A DNA stretch of 64,000 nt from Camelus bactrianus (lineage: Eukaryota; Chordata; Mammalia; Artiodactyla; Camelidae). The position numbers and the translations under genes are program-made. The stretch's first letter is position 1, and the number at the start of each line of letters is the position of its first letter. Shown here piece after piece: positions 35,136 to 60,044 of the stretch. The stretch lies in the NCBI RefSeq assembly GCF_048773025.1, contig NC_133566.1, positions 12,247,001 to 12,311,000 on the forward strand, in the 5' to 3' direction. Below the pieces are notes generated by a model. The model did no database searches and was not told the DNA's origin. It saw nothing but the letters and a program-made list of their open reading frames with translations.

Positions 35136-35600
35136 TGCTGTGATAAGCAGAATAATGGGTTCCCAAAGAAATCCACACCCCAATCCTAAACATAACCACA
35201 TAATCTGTGAATATGTTACCTTATATAGCAATATTCTGGACTATACAGGTAGGTCCAATCTAATCACATGAATGCTTAAAAGAAAAGTAGAGAGTCTTCC
35301 CTCACTGTAGTCAGAGAAAGAAGTGTGACCACCCAAAAAGGGTCAGAGAATTGCTGGTTTGAAGACGGAAGAAAGAGGCCACAAGCCAAGGAATATGGGC
35401 AGCTTCTAGCAGATGGAAGAGAAAAGCAAACAGATTGTCCCTGAGAGCCTTCAGGAAGGAACGCAGTCTTACCAGCGCCTTGACTTTGTGGATTTCTGAC
35501 CTCTGCAACTGCAGAACAGTAAATCTGTGTTGTTTTAAGCCACTGATTTTGTGTTAATTTGTTACACTGTTACAGCAGCAATGGGAAATTAATAAAGATA
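35136..35600 (+). mobile_element. MLT1-type (ERVL-MaLR) solo LTR
   Basis: A fossil LTR with clear MLT1 text: 'ctgtgaatatgttaccttat', 'aggtccaatctaatcacatg', 'ggccacaagccaaggaatat', 'gatttctgacctctgcaact' and 'gttgttttaagccactgatt'. It is a single LTR without internal sequence. MLT1 spread in early placental mammals, about 80-100 million years ago. Confidence 0.88.
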
Positions 35601-37984
35601 CTATTCTATAACTAATGCAATATAAAATCAAATTAAGGGGTTTTATGGGGAGGGAGGGAGAAATTACCTTCAAGAAGTGCTTATTGAAAACTTGTGAGGG
35701 TCCAGGCATCTTATCAGATACACAGGCCCTAATTTTGAGGAGTTCAGGAGCTAATGGGAAAAAGTGATTCATTAGAACGAGGTGCATAGCGGTTGTAATA
35801 ATGAGCTTCCAGCCATCCTAGACACACTCTCCTGCTCACCCACACACCCCTCTCCCAAGATCTGTGTGGTTGTGGTTGTGCAGTTTTATTGTAGGTGACA
35901 ATGCTGCTGTTTGGAAAGGAAGAGGGATCTTTTAAGAAGGTTCTATTTATTTTACTTATATCCTTATTATTTATGGTAAAAATCTAGACATTAATATTAA
36001 ACCTTCAACACATTCACAAACACACACATACACAAACAACTAGATTTTTTAAATAAGTAGAAAAGAATGTATTCATCTCAATTTTGGTCTTTATCACACA
36101 CAAAAAATTGTCTTTCTGGATGAGATCCATCAACTAATTACACTTTTTTTAACCATTTTTGGTTTATCCAAAAATATATAAGCATCATTATAAAATGTAT
36201 ATTTATCAAAGTAGCTATTAATGTAACCAATATGGTTGTTTCTAACAATTCATCTGTGGGCATCTATTTGAGAAAAATACCATAGATTACTTCTGACATC
36301 ATAAAGCTGAACTCCTTTAGCTCAGTTATCCCCAGTGCTTATCATAGTGCTTGACACACAAAAGGCACTAAAACAAAATAAAAATCCATTTGTATTAGGA
36401 CTCTTGGCTGAGATGCAAATACATGGCCTCTTGAGTTGTTCAACTGGAAATCCATCCCAGGAGAAATGGCCCTGATCCGACCTGTTCTTCGTGAAACTGG
36501 AAACGGATTTTAGCAGATTATTTGCTTCCTCTATAGATGCTTGCAAACCATCTTCTTAAAAATCCAGAGCGGGCTCTTATTGAGAAATGAATGGAACTTA
36601 CCATCAGGGGTCAAAAAATTATCTTTCTTCTTTAGAAACCTGGATAGTTTGCCTATCGTTTAAAACTCTCAATTTTTCATGATTCTGAAAATATTTCCAA
36701 CAGCAATTCAGTATCTCTTCCCTAAGTTCTCTCAGCAGCTTAAAAAAAACTGTACTCAACAGTGACTGTACATAGCTGCTGTGTTCTCATGATCTCTTCC
36801 CTTCACCCTCCTTTCTAGTGGAAAACCAGGAGATGAGAGGAGACAGACGTCCCTGAGCACCAACCTCAACTCCTAGTAACCCTGTAACAGAACAACTCCA
36901 CTGCTACTGTATGTCCCTGTCCCTTAGGTGAATATTCAGTCTATTTTACATTGCTATGACTGTCACTGTGAATCTGCAAGCAGGGAGCATGAGCATGAGG
37001 TCTCAGGTCCAATCCTACGGGAGAGCCTGACAGTCAGAATTGTAAAGGGAAGTGAATAATAATAACGGTTGCTCATGAGCACCCACCATGTGGCAGACAC
37101 CACCCTAAGTGTGCAAGATACCCTAAGGACAAGCAAGTCTTCAGTAGGCAGAACATCAATCAACCAGGTTCTTGGGCAGGAGTTTCAGCATCTAAAGTTC
37201 TTCTTGGTGGGAGTTAACGATGTTCTTGGTCACATGAAGAAGGCCAGAGGTAAGCAGAGAGACTTGCATGGGGCCCCACTGCCAAAGGCAATGCACACTC
37301 ATTCATAGGTTATGTGTCTATGTTTAGTTCCTAAATGTTGCTCATTGCTTTGTTTATAACTTTCAGCCTGTTCTCTGGGCCCATGAGGCTAAATGAAGAG
37401 GCAAGGTGGCTGAGTGGTGGGGACCTGGGAGTGACCCTCCAGGAGCCGCTGAACCCAGGACAAGAATAGGAAATGCAGGTACCAGCTCCCATTCCCATGG
37501 GCTGGCTGCCAGTCTTTAGGATGAGTATTTCACTGAATTGAGGAGGAGAGTTTCCTTTCACAATTGACTGATCTTGCGCAAATGGTGCAGCTCTCTGAGT
37601 CTCTGAGTGGTTTTTAACACGGAAGATGGGAACAACATTGCAGAGGATGACCAGGGGTATCAGGTAACACGACGTGTGTCAAGTGAGCTGGTGCACCATC
37701 CACATTAGGCTTCTCCTCTATCCTGCCTCTAGCTGAAGATCATTCTTGATGAAAAAAATTTAAAAAACAAAAATAAGATAAAATTCCCTTTGTTAGCATT
37801 CCAGATCTGACTCAGGTTTATTTCAACAGGCCAACTTCTCACCAAGTGCCCACAGTTCTCCACACCCCCATACACCCATCCTCCCGCCTAGGTCACCAGC
37901 AGTTCCCCAGATCTTTGCCTGTTCTGCTCCCCTCTGGTTAGAAGGCCCTTCTCTTCCATCTATATGATAAGCTCTTTGTTAATC

Positions 37985-38050
37985 CATTCAACAAACATTT
38001 ACCAAGTCCCTACTGTGTGCCATATGTTCTTCTAGGTGCTGAGTTACCAT
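37985..38050 (+). repeat. L2-type 3' fragment
   Basis: 'attcaacaaacatttaccaa' and 'ccctactgtgtgccatatgt' are the standard L2 3' motif. Confidence 0.6.
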
Positions 38051-38246
38051 CAGCACTCTCCAAGGAGGCTGTATATGCAACATATACCACGTTCCCATAT
38101 TTGTTTAATTGCACTCTTGCTCTTCTAGACAATTTTGAATTCCTGGTCTCAAAAAAAATTGTGTTAAGAAATATATGTTCAATAAATACATTAATTTAAT
38201 AATGAATGAACAAATGAATGGAAAATTTGCCCCACTATCCTTCAGC

Positions 38247-38823
38247 ATGTTACTGGGGATAAAGAAGCTGTGGTATATTTATACAACGAAATACTACTCA
38301 GCCATACAAAAGAATAAAGTAATGCCATTTGTAGCAACATGAATGGACCTGGAGATTGTCATACTAAGTGAAGTAAGTCAGAAAGAGAAAGAAAAATACC
38401 ATATGATATCACTTACATGTGGAATCCAAAAAAAAAAAATTTACACAAATGAACTTATTTATAAAACAGAAACAGACTCACACAGAAAGTAAACTTACAG
38501 TTACCAGGGGGAAAAGGGTTGGGAGGGATAAATCGGGAGTTCAGGATTTGCAGATACTAACCACTCTATATAAAACAGATAAACAACAAGGTCCTACAGT
38601 TCAGCACAGGGAACTCTATTCAATACCTTGTAATGGCCTGTAATAAAAAAGAATATGAAAAGGGATGTATGTGTGTATAACTGAATCACTATGCTGCAAA
38701 CCAGAAATTAACATAATCAAGTATAATTAATGGAAGGAAGAAAGGGAAGGGAAGGGAAGGGAAGGGAAGAGAAGGGAAGGGAAGGAAGGAAAGGAGGAAG
38801 GAAGGAAGATGTTACTGGGGATA
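38247..38823 (+). mobile_element. Young artiodactyl L1 3' end with perfect 15-bp target-site duplications
   Basis: The direct repeats atgttactggggata at 38247-38261 and 38809-38823 are identical. Between them lies the 3' end of an L1: ORF2 C-terminal text ('atactactcagccatacaaa', 'gcaacatgaatggacctgga', 'cagaaagagaaagaaaaata') and then the artiodactyl-type 3' UTR ('ggcctgtaataaaaaagaat', 'ctatgctgcaaaccagaaat'). The tail has become a (GGAA)n tract (38731-38808). It is 5'-truncated to about 470 bases. The perfect duplication and low divergence make it the youngest insertion here. Confidence 0.92.
38731..38808 (+). repeat. (GGGAA/GGAA)n tract
   Basis: A purine tract of gggaa and ggaa units, in the position of the L1 A-tail. 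It probably grew from the tail by slippage. Confidence 0.9.
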
Positions 38824-39894
38824 TTGATCCCTACGTCTGCAGTGTCCCATTATGAAGGAGAAAATTTCTGAATGCTTAAAAAATGTTGTGTTTCCACATT
38901 CCAACGTTATTTTTACTCTTAGAGACTCTGTACTTAATTCATGTGACAAATTATCACTTGCCTGTCCCAAGACAGAACCATGACAGTGAATAAGATGTGC
39001 TCTCTAACCTCTATGAGCTTATATTCTCATGGCACTGAGGGCATTAGAGTCTCTTCATTTTGGTACCTGGAAAGCTCGGAGGCAAGTGTACAACACGTGA
39101 CGTCCCAGCTTCCTGCTTCCCTCCGCCACCCTGACTTACTTTGTTTCCTTCCTGTGTGCCCCTGACTTTCTCCCTCACACACCTTTTTCATCTATTATTT
39201 TGTATGTGTTTATGTAAGCAGCTTCAAATACTTTGGAGAACAACATAAACACTATACAATGAAGTAAACAGAAATGAACACATTAGGAGGCACAATGCAC
39301 TGGGCTAAGAACACTGGTTTGGTGGTGTTTTTCCATTCTGAAAGATCCTTGAATTCTCTGGTCATCCCTCTCTTTTCCCTTCATCCTGATTATTTCTACT
39401 ATAAAATTTCATTTGGTGATTCTCCTGACTTCCTGGAAATAATGTCTCTTTCAGAGTCTCTGATTTGTCAGTAAGAGAAATTGTGGCAAAAATGCTTTTA
39501 ATTTAATTTTTAACCTGAAATTTCTAAAAATCAATCTTTCAAAATCTAGAGGATACAGAGATCATTAGTGTTCCAAGATAGTTTGGTAAATTTCCCCCTT
39601 GTTTTTACAAATTAAATAAAACTTGACAACCAAAGGCTAGATGACCATAAACAATGCCTGTTTTGATTCAATGTATTTTTATTTATCTAACTGTGTTTTT
39701 TAAATTGGTAAATACACTTAAAATTTTGTGAGTGACAAACAACAAAACATTTTTTCCTAAGGTCATAATTTCCAATCTTGATACTATAAAACTCTAATCT
39801 CAAAATATCTAATGAAACTAAACATCCTCAAAACAAAATTAATTCTGGTTCACCTTAATTTAGAAAAAAATGCAAGAATGGCAACGCTCAGCAC

Positions 39895-40290
39895 CCAACA
39901 GTGCTGAACAAATGTGTAAACAAGTATAAAGTCAAACTTTCAGAAAACCGGAATGGTTTTTTTTTTGGAGATTTTAGGGTAGGTTCTTTTTTGTCTTGGA
40001 ATAATATATTATAGATCCACAACACTTCTCTGCCATTCCAACAACCAAAATCTCTGAAAACTGAAAGCTTTTGGCAAAGCAAGCCTGACTGCCAGGAGGG
40101 TGCACGTACACTATGGTGTGAATCCTCATTCCCTGGACTGCACAAGCAGGATGTGCTTGACCGCAGGGCTCCCCGGGTTCCACCGTGGGTGTAAGGCAAT
40201 GCACAGTACGTGCATATTGCTACCTTTCAAAAATCCCCGAAATTCTGAGTTCTAAACACATCTGGCCCTAAAGATTACGGATAAGGGATT
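39895..40290 (-). mobile_element. Tigger/TcMar-like DNA transposon fragment
   Basis: Text such as 'tcaaaaatccccgaaattct', 'cggataagggattgtggccc' and 'ccaaaatctctgaaaactga' resembles the termini of non-autonomous pogo/Tigger elements ('aaatccgaaa..', 'cggataagggat'). No transposase frame is visible. The family assignment is tentative, and the strand is uncertain. Confidence 0.45.
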
Positions 40291-40790
40291 GTGGCCCCAT
40301 AGTCCTAGACGTAAGGCAAGACTGAGTAATCACCTTAAAATCAACTGTTTCCCTATGATCATTATTGAAACAGATTTTTACTGCTCATGAACCGTCACTA
40401 TATGTCTCTGCCACTCAAATGACCTGTTTAATCTCTGTTTTGTATTATGACATTTAGTTCTTGAGTGTCATCCTCCCTGCTACCTCCCCCATCCAACAAA
40501 CAATATGACAATAGGACAACAATCTGTAATTTTAAATAACCTGGAAACATTCACAGGCCTTCGCATCTTACATAGTACAGGAAGAACAAACTCTACAGGG
40601 GCAATGAGAGGCTTTGTTTTTGTTTACTGCTACGCCCCTAACGCCTAGCACAATGCATTATGTAGGTGCTCAGTAAAAACCTAGATGATCCAGTATCAGT
40701 CTTATTGAGTTGAATTAAATTGGGTTGAACATTGCCACCTGCTGGCCAAAGGTAAAATCTGCATTCCATGGTACACTGTGATCCCTTGTT

Positions 40791-40882
40791 GGAATTTTTA
40801 TATAATGCAAATATTTTAGGGCAAGGATTTACTATTGGGATTTTTATATCACACAAATACTGTAGTGCAAGGATTTAATATT
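40791..40882 (+). repeat. 46-bp imperfect tandem duplication
   Basis: Units at 40791-40836 and 40837-40882 match at 38 of 46 positions without gaps. Both share 'tttttatat', 'gcaaggattta' and 'caaata'. It is not part of a repeat family that I recognise. Confidence 0.8.
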
Positions 40883-42009
40883 TTCACAGGATTTGATGCC
40901 GAACAGCCTTAACTAAGATAATGCCATCAAAGCACCAAGGCCCTGAAGAATAGCTTACACTGAACACAGCCGTATCAGGATCCACAGTCTCATTCACCTC
41001 ATTCGTGGAGGCAGTTTACACGCCATTAAATCGAGAGCTACTCACACAAGTAACTCACACAAAGGGACTTATATTACAAAAAAATCCTTCATTTTGAAAA
41101 AAGAGTCCAATGCCTAGCTCCAAGTTCAATTCCATAAAGAGCTCTATTAGTGCACTTCAGTGCATTAGCTCTTGAAAAGGGCAAAAAACTTGAAACTTAT
41201 TTTTTAAAAACCTGACTTCAATTGCAGTCAACACACCATAAAACATTTCAGAAACAAAACTGAGGACCAAGGGGGAAATTTTTTTGATACATTAAAGTAG
41301 AAATGAAAATTACGTAACATAGGAATATACCTATTATATAAATAAATGCACATTTAAGGACTGTAATTTTGATTTAATATACTCACTCCTGTGTTCTGTT
41401 GTTGTATCTCTGAGGGCACATGTTACACTCCATATACCAGTTCCCCTCTTTGGTCTCTTGGCTGTGAAAGTGCTTTGCATGAATCTTGCGTGCATGACTT
41501 AATTTAGAGAAAGACGTTTTCATCTATTCTTGTTCTAGGGTATGTTGCCTTCGCCTTAAACACTTCTGCCACTGGGTCCTTCTTTATCTGTAAAGATGAA
41601 TACAGACTTTGTAATTTCCACTCCGATGACTTTTCCAAGGAAGGACTTGTAAGAGGCTCAAATGAGCCCAGGGTCCATTAGCCAGTTCAGATCATCCCCC
41701 AAAGGAAAGGCAATCCAAGTAATGAGAAAGTGGGCAGTGGGGAGACATATCCATGTGACCTTAGTGCCCCCAGGTCTCTGTGGGGGTAGAACAGCTGGTG
41801 TTGGAGTGGTGTGAAAGCACAGTCAGAAGCAGCCAGATTACTGCAGGTGCTCCAGCCTTCTCTTCATGTCTCACTCAGCCAAGTCCTTTAAATTCTGTTC
41901 AACTACACATGTCATAAGGGGTAAGCACTTGAAAATTAGGACCTATCAGGATATTCAAATAGCATAAAAGCTAAATAACAAAAAAGAAAACAGCATTAAA
42001 AAAAACTAA

Positions 42010-42160
42010 CACCTAGTACTTACAGAGCTCTCACTTCCCCCAGCACGATTCTAAGTGCTTTGGGCTTATTAAATCATTTAACCTCCACAACAGCCCACTG
42101 CCATAAATGCTGTGCTTTCTCCCATTTTATCAATAACAAAATCAAGGCAACTCTGAATCT
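42010..42160 (+). repeat. L2/MIR-type fragment
   Basis: 'cacctagtacttacagagct', 'gattctaagtgctttgggct', 'aatcatttaacctccacaac' and 'ctcccattttatcaataaca' follow the usual L2 3' consensus. Confidence 0.6.
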
Positions 42161-42169
42161 CTCTATGGC

Positions 42170-42325
42170 AGAGTTTCTTTGTATGAACTGATTTGTGTAC
42201 CCCCCAAATTCATATGTTGAATCCCTAACCCACAATGTGACTATATTTGGAGTCAGGGCCCACTAGGTGGTAAATAAGATTAAATGAGGTCAGTAGAGTG
42301 GGGTCCTAATGTCACCCGAAAACAT
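42170..42325 (+). mobile_element. MaLR (MLT1/MST-like) LTR 5' fragment
   Basis: A fossil fragment: 'gatttgtgtaccccccaaat', 'tcatatgttgaatccctaac', 'aatgtgactatatttggagt' and 'ttaaatgaggtcagtagagt' are typical of the first part of MaLR LTRs. The 3' part is not recognisable. Its age is early placental. Confidence 0.7.
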
Positions 42326-43214
42326 GGAAATAAAGTCAGGAGTTAGACGCTCTAGACAGATCTCAGTTCAACATCAGCTGTCAAAGAAGTATTACAAAGT
42401 GAAAAAAGTAACAAGGCTTCCATTTTCATCTTGGAGGTTACAGAACTGGAAAGAGCATTCTGCCACCTTTTCCACAAGTAAAAGGTTAGACACACTTCAA
42501 ATTGATTACTTTTCTTGAACCCGAGGGATAATTGAGGTCTCAGGTAAACAACTGCCTATAGGAAGAAAAGGAATTCAAGCGTTTGCTAACTTACAGATTT
42601 ACAGTGGAAAATGCGGGATGGCGGGTACATAAAGTTCTAGTGAATCGCCAAGGCCAAGTGCCTAGATAGGCCAAGGGCAGTTAGCATGAGGACTGTGCAG
42701 CTTCCATTCAAGGGGTCTAATGGGCAATCATGCTATTGTATCACTAGAGTCCCAGAGGGAGAAGACAGAAAATGGGGAAGAATTAATGACAGAGGATGTT
42801 CCTAAATTACATCTCTCTCGGTTATAAATCACTATTATTATAACAGAGCCCTGTTGGTATTTTCATAAGGTATGGGGGAGGGGAAATTTTTATAACTTTA
42901 TGATGAAATCTCAGCGTCTTAGTGGGCTTAAGTCCTTGGATAGCAACTTCCAGAAGCACTTCTTAGCCTTTTTTCCCTCTCCCACTACGTGAGACAAAAA
43001 GGCCACAGGGTACCGGAATGGTCGGACTGTTCTTTTCCCAGGTCACAGAAGACTCTGGAAGTTTCCCTGGAGGGACAGACTTTTATGGAGAACTCCCTGG
43101 GTGTATTTCATTTCCCCTGGATGTATTTTCAAATGATTATTTTTGTCTTCTCCCTGCTGGAAACATATGGGGACTTATTTAAATGATGAATATTTGTACC
43201 TCAGTGCAGCATAC

Positions 43215-44055
43215 TATAAATGGGGATGCTTATCTTAACAATATTCAGTCTTCCAGTTCATAATCATGGTATAGCTCTCCATTTATTTACTTCTTTTTTC
43301 ACCTCTCTCAGCAGTGTTTTATAGTTTCAGTGTACAGGTCTTTGTTGAGTCTTTAATTTGATCCTACCCCACTTAAAACCTAAGCTTACTACAGTTTCAT
43401 AGATGCCAGCAAGACATGAGACACCCGTATCAGAAACAAAAGATTTTATTACGACACAATAAACAGCATAAACTTCACATCCCATGCGAGTGATGCCCTG
43501 GACCCACACGGATTCTGCACATGTAGCAGTTTTAACGTTAAGTGCGAAACACTGAGCTTGGTGTATCTATCACTTTTGTAACCTGTAAGTAAGCTTTATC
43601 TTTGACCAGTGGGGATACATTACTTTACCTTTCAAAGTTACTAGCTGTATAATCAGCCCTGGGAAAATGACACAAATAAAAGAATGGTTAGAGGCTTACC
43701 ATTTCGGTATACCCCTAAGAAGCATAAACATTAATAGATCCAAAGAGGATTGTCTCTTTGCACATTTGTAGATCAAAGGTATCCCTATTTCATATTTAAT
43801 GTATTCAAGATGACTTTTTAAACTCCAATGTCTATTTGTTTATTGTAGCATATATGAATAAAACTATACTTGTATACTGATTCTGTATTCTGCAACCTCA
43901 TTAAACTTACTTGATTAGTTCTAGTAGATTTTTGTGGATTCCGTAGTGTTTTCTACATAGGCAACCATGTGGTCTATGAACAAAGAGCTTTTACCTTCCT
44001 ATCAAGCACGGATGCCTTTTACATCCTGTGCTTCTTACTGCGTTCAGCTGGGACA
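43215..44055 (-). mobile_element. L1 ORF2 fragment (antisense), split by an inserted LTR-like block
   Basis: Two pieces of one antisense L1. 43215-43340 has 'aatattcagtcttccagttc' and 'cagcagtgttttatagtttc'. 43840-44055 has 'gattctgtattctgcaacct', 'ttagttctagtagatttttg' and 'ggatgccttttacatcctgt'. They are consecutive in the L1 consensus apart from about 100 bases and are separated by about 490 bases of other sequence. It is an old copy without a usable reading frame. Confidence 0.8.
43345..43835 (-). mobile_element. Probable ERV LTR inserted in the L1 (antisense)
   Basis: A fossil block interrupting the L1. Read on the minus strand it has LTR-like features: an R-region polyadenylation signal (aataaaatcttttg at about 43443) followed by a U5-like 'tgtctcatgtcttgctggc', and an end reading ..actcaaca. 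The family is not recognised, and the exact ends and target duplication are uncertain. It is younger than the L1 that it splits. Confidence 0.45.
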
Positions 44056-46036
44056 GGGAAGAGACGCGCTGGGGAGCCACCAGTGGAGTGCCTGTGGAAG
44101 TGGCTGGGAAATGACTTGCGGGGGCACCTGGGAGGCTCCCTTGAAAACCAGCTGGGACGCCAGTGGGACGTGCCGCCTGGATGGGCGCCACTGACACTTG
44201 CTGGGGGAAAGGACCACTAGGGGTCTCACACTCTTCTGGCTGCCACACCCCAGAGGAGCAAGAAGAGAGAAAAGCCCGTAGGTGTGGAGGAGACGCCCCT
44301 CGCTGGGGCAGTGTCCCTCCGCACCACCTACTGACAGAGCTCACCATCGTGTCCGCTGGCCGAGGACACGTGCACAGGCCCCAGCTCCAGGGCCACACGC
44401 GGGACAACGAGGCGTGGATCTGGAGCGGACAGCACCAACCTGGTGCCTGGCACAGCGCAGTCCTCCTGACTACTCAGCCTCCAGATGCACCCTTCTGTTC
44501 ACATTCCAGCTTCTATACAACAACTCTATTTCCCCACCTAGCCAAAGGAAAATCGTCCCAACAGTAGTCGTACCCATTCCGGTTCCCTAAACTGCTTCTC
44601 CAAGTCAGTCCGTCTTGTGACATTCACTGTTACCTAAGGACTATAAACGGTCAAGTTAAGCTCCAACGTCTTGTACGTAAAAGCAGACGGAAAAAGACAA
44701 AGGAAACAAACGATTCGCAGGTGCAAAACACCCAAATACTCACACTCGTAACACAGAGAGGATTCCCGAAGCTTCTCCGGCCCTCACGGCTGTAACTGGC
44801 CCGCGGGCTCAGCTGCTATCTACTTCCATCTCTGCTCCCTTTTTTTTTTTTTTCTTCTTTCTTTTTACAGGTTAAGGTTATTTATCTAAAAAAGAAAACT
44901 TTTCTAGCGATCTAATGTCGCTGACCTATTTCAAACCGACCACCGCATATAAAGTAACACTGAGACGTTTCGTGTCTTTACATGACGCCTGAAACTAGGG
45001 CCCTTTAATCAATGTATCGCAGGAAACGGCTATTAAAGGAATAACAGGGGGGCATTTACTCCATCAGTCAGATTTTTTTTTCCTTTGAATTCTTTTTTTT
45101 AATTTATTATTTTTTTTTATTTTATTTTTTTTTAACTACCAGTTACTTCACTTGCCCTCGGCCTAACCTTCGGCTGCTCGGGGATCTTTACCTCACGCAA
45201 GGAAAAAACTTCCTCCCCGAGTCCCCGAAGGGCCTCTCGGGACCCAGCGCTCCGCGCCTCCCCCGTCTCTCATTCCTGCGTTTCAGGGCTTCCCCTCGGG
45301 GCGTCGCTCCTCCCCTCGCGGCGCGACCACCGCGCACCTCTCCCGGGGAGACGGTCCCTCTTCCTCCCGGGCCCGCGGCGCCGGGGGCCCGGGCAGCGGG
45401 TGACGGTTCCGTGTCCTAGTTCACGCAGGAAGCCCTTTGTGAGGCCCCCCGGGGGGGGGGTCCTGCCCTCCCCGGGCCAGACCCCCCGAGCACAGGCCGC
45501 TGCAACCTGCTGAGATCGGCAGCGAATGTTCTAGAACTGAGTTGGCGTCCCAGGCGCCATCTGCGGAGTCCTCGCGGCTGCGCGAGGCGGCCCGCACGCC
45601 TTCCCTGGCGTTTCCTTCAGGCGAAGCCACGCTGGGACCCCAGGTCCGCCACAGCCAGCGAGGGCCCTCAGTCTGGGCGTCTTCCCGCGCCGACCACCGG
45701 GGCCCACCCCACCACCTCTGAGGTGAAGCTCATCACAGTCCCCTCCGGCCCTCAAAGGCCGGGTCGGCTGGCTCTCGACCCTAGGAAGCACCGTGCATCA
45801 ACACGACCGTGAGAAGACCCGCGCGTTCTCCACACACGTCCAGTCCCCGCCCGGGGCGCGAACCCGCGGTGACGCGCGAAGCTCGCCCGCCCCGCCCCGC
45901 GGGTGCCGGAACCTGGGGCGCCGAACGGTCGCCTCTGCGCTCGGCTCTGCGCAGGCGCGGCCGCTCGCTTCCGCCGGGGGCGGGGCCCGGTGCGAAGGCA
46001 CCCGGGCCCGGTGCGAAGGCACCCGCGCCTGTGCGC

Positions 46037-58467
<12,431 letters not shown>

Positions 58468-58823
58468 GTGCATTTGGACCACGCCAAGAGACAGAGTCCG
58501 AGCTGTGTCCGCGAGGACAGAGGCCACACTCAGGGGTGCTCTGGAAAGGGTCACTGGGACAGCACGTGGCCATGCTTCGCTGGTGGACATCCAGTCAGAC
58601 CTGCCAGACGAGGAGAACCAGCATTGGACACGCGTTGGAGCAAAGCTGTGCAGGAGGGGAAGGGATTCAGTGTTTCTCCACGGGTCTCCCCTTCCTCCTG
58701 GCTGGCGGGGTTAGAATTCTCCAGGGGAGCAGTGTATCCCCAGTGCAGGATAGGGAAGTGGTGGCGAGGCAGCGGACTCCAATATGTGCAAAGAGGGAAG
58801 CAGCCATCAGGATTTCTCTGATA

Positions 58824-58829
58824 AATAAA
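58824..58829 (+). terminator. MFSD9: Polyadenylation signal of MFSD9
   Basis: The canonical AATAAA lies 357 bases after the stop codon, followed by a G/T-rich stretch at about 58850-58875 ('gcttgtccctcgtgtcgggtg') suitable for cleavage. It would give a 3' UTR of about 370-380 bases. Another AATAAA at 59858-59863 could serve a longer form. Confidence 0.7.
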
Positions 58830-60044
58830 AGTTGGGTAACATGAACACTGACCAGCTTGTCCCTCGTGTCGGGTGAAATTCTCTCAGCTGAGAGGGTCTT
58901 TCCTGCTGTTGAAATCCCCGAGATTGAAGAAGCTGCTTTATTAAAACCAGCCTGTCACATTCTCAGATGACACCAAGGGCCCACCCGGGATGCTGGTTTT
59001 AAACCAGACGCCCATCCTCACCCCCAGAGATGGAGCCCGTGGGCCTGGGAGAGGCCCAAAAGTCTACTTTGAGCCCCACTTGCAGTTTGTCCTGGAGCTA
59101 GAGAAAGGCTCGTTCTGAGACCTGGTTTTCATTAAAGGCCAGAGGCTTGTTGTCTTCCGTGATCACTAAGTCAGTTTGGACTGTCTGTTGAGATCATGCG
59201 ACTCCAGTGTATTACACTTTCCCCTGCTCTCAGCACCCACCTCTTCACCGGGAGAAACAGGTCCACGGGGCTGCTCCCCTGCCCCGCAGGCAGCCCAGCC
59301 TGTCCGGGACCACAGCTCCCTGGCACCAGGCGCAACCATCTGCTCCTGGAAGCAGCTCTCCGTGGGGCCGCCTCAGTCTGGTGGCGAAGGAAGCTGGCGG
59401 AGAAGCCAAAGCTCAGGAATGCTCTTCAGGTGAACATTTTGTTCAGAGCACGAGAGAGTCCCGGGTCGGGCCCCATCAGAGGAACTTAGTGCTATGGTGT
59501 CTTGTGTATTTATGATGAAGACTTAGTTAGAAGTTTGAAGATTGTCCTTTTTCCTATCTAGCTACAAGAAAAACACTAACTTTTTATTAAGTGGTATAAA
59601 CTTCTATGTAAGTGCTGGGTGTTTTTGAGGAAGCCAGAATATTAGATGGCCATGCTCCAAAGGGGCCACCAAACTGTCATGCAGGGTAGACTCAAAGGGA
59701 CAATAGATAGTCAGAGGTTTATGAAATGAAGTAGAATTTCAGAGGAATTTCTCCAAAGACTCTTTTTTTCATCCTCAGAAATAGATAAGTTTCTTTTAGA
59801 AGCTCTTAATATAGTCATTTTTATTTCTTAAATCATAGCAGTTTGATTTTGAAGTCAAATAAAAGCCTGTAAGCTCAATGAGGCTTTCTAAGTAGAGACA
59901 TGGAAACACCAAGGACCCTGAAGACTGACCTTCGTAAGAGCAGAGACACGTTTTTGTTATTCTCCACTACTAAGTTTAGTGTTTTGTTCACGTGACTTTT
60001 TTTAGATAAATGTTTTCTTGGAGTTCCTCTTAAATCGTCTAACG

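Larger units (their letters stand above)
33576..45170. other. Divergent intergenic interval between TMEM182 and MFSD9
   Basis: About 11.6 kb without recognised coding sequence. It holds MLT1 LTR pieces (35.1 and 42.2 kb), L2/MIR fragments (37.1, 37.6, 38.0, 42.0 kb), a young L1 (38.3 kb), a Tigger-like fragment (39.9 kb), a 46-bp tandem duplication (40.8 kb) and an LTR-split L1 (43.2-44.05 kb). The stretches 33.6-35.1, 35.6-37.0, 41.0-42.0, 42.4-43.2 and 44.06-45.17 kb show nothing I can name. 44.06-44.57 kb is GC-richer, with chance open frames. Confidence 0.8.

Noticed and set aside
44044-44590. GC-rich block with frames on both strands just upstream of the MFSD9 island
   Set aside because: No recognisable protein; the 5' part belongs to an antisense L1. 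No evidence of an exon.
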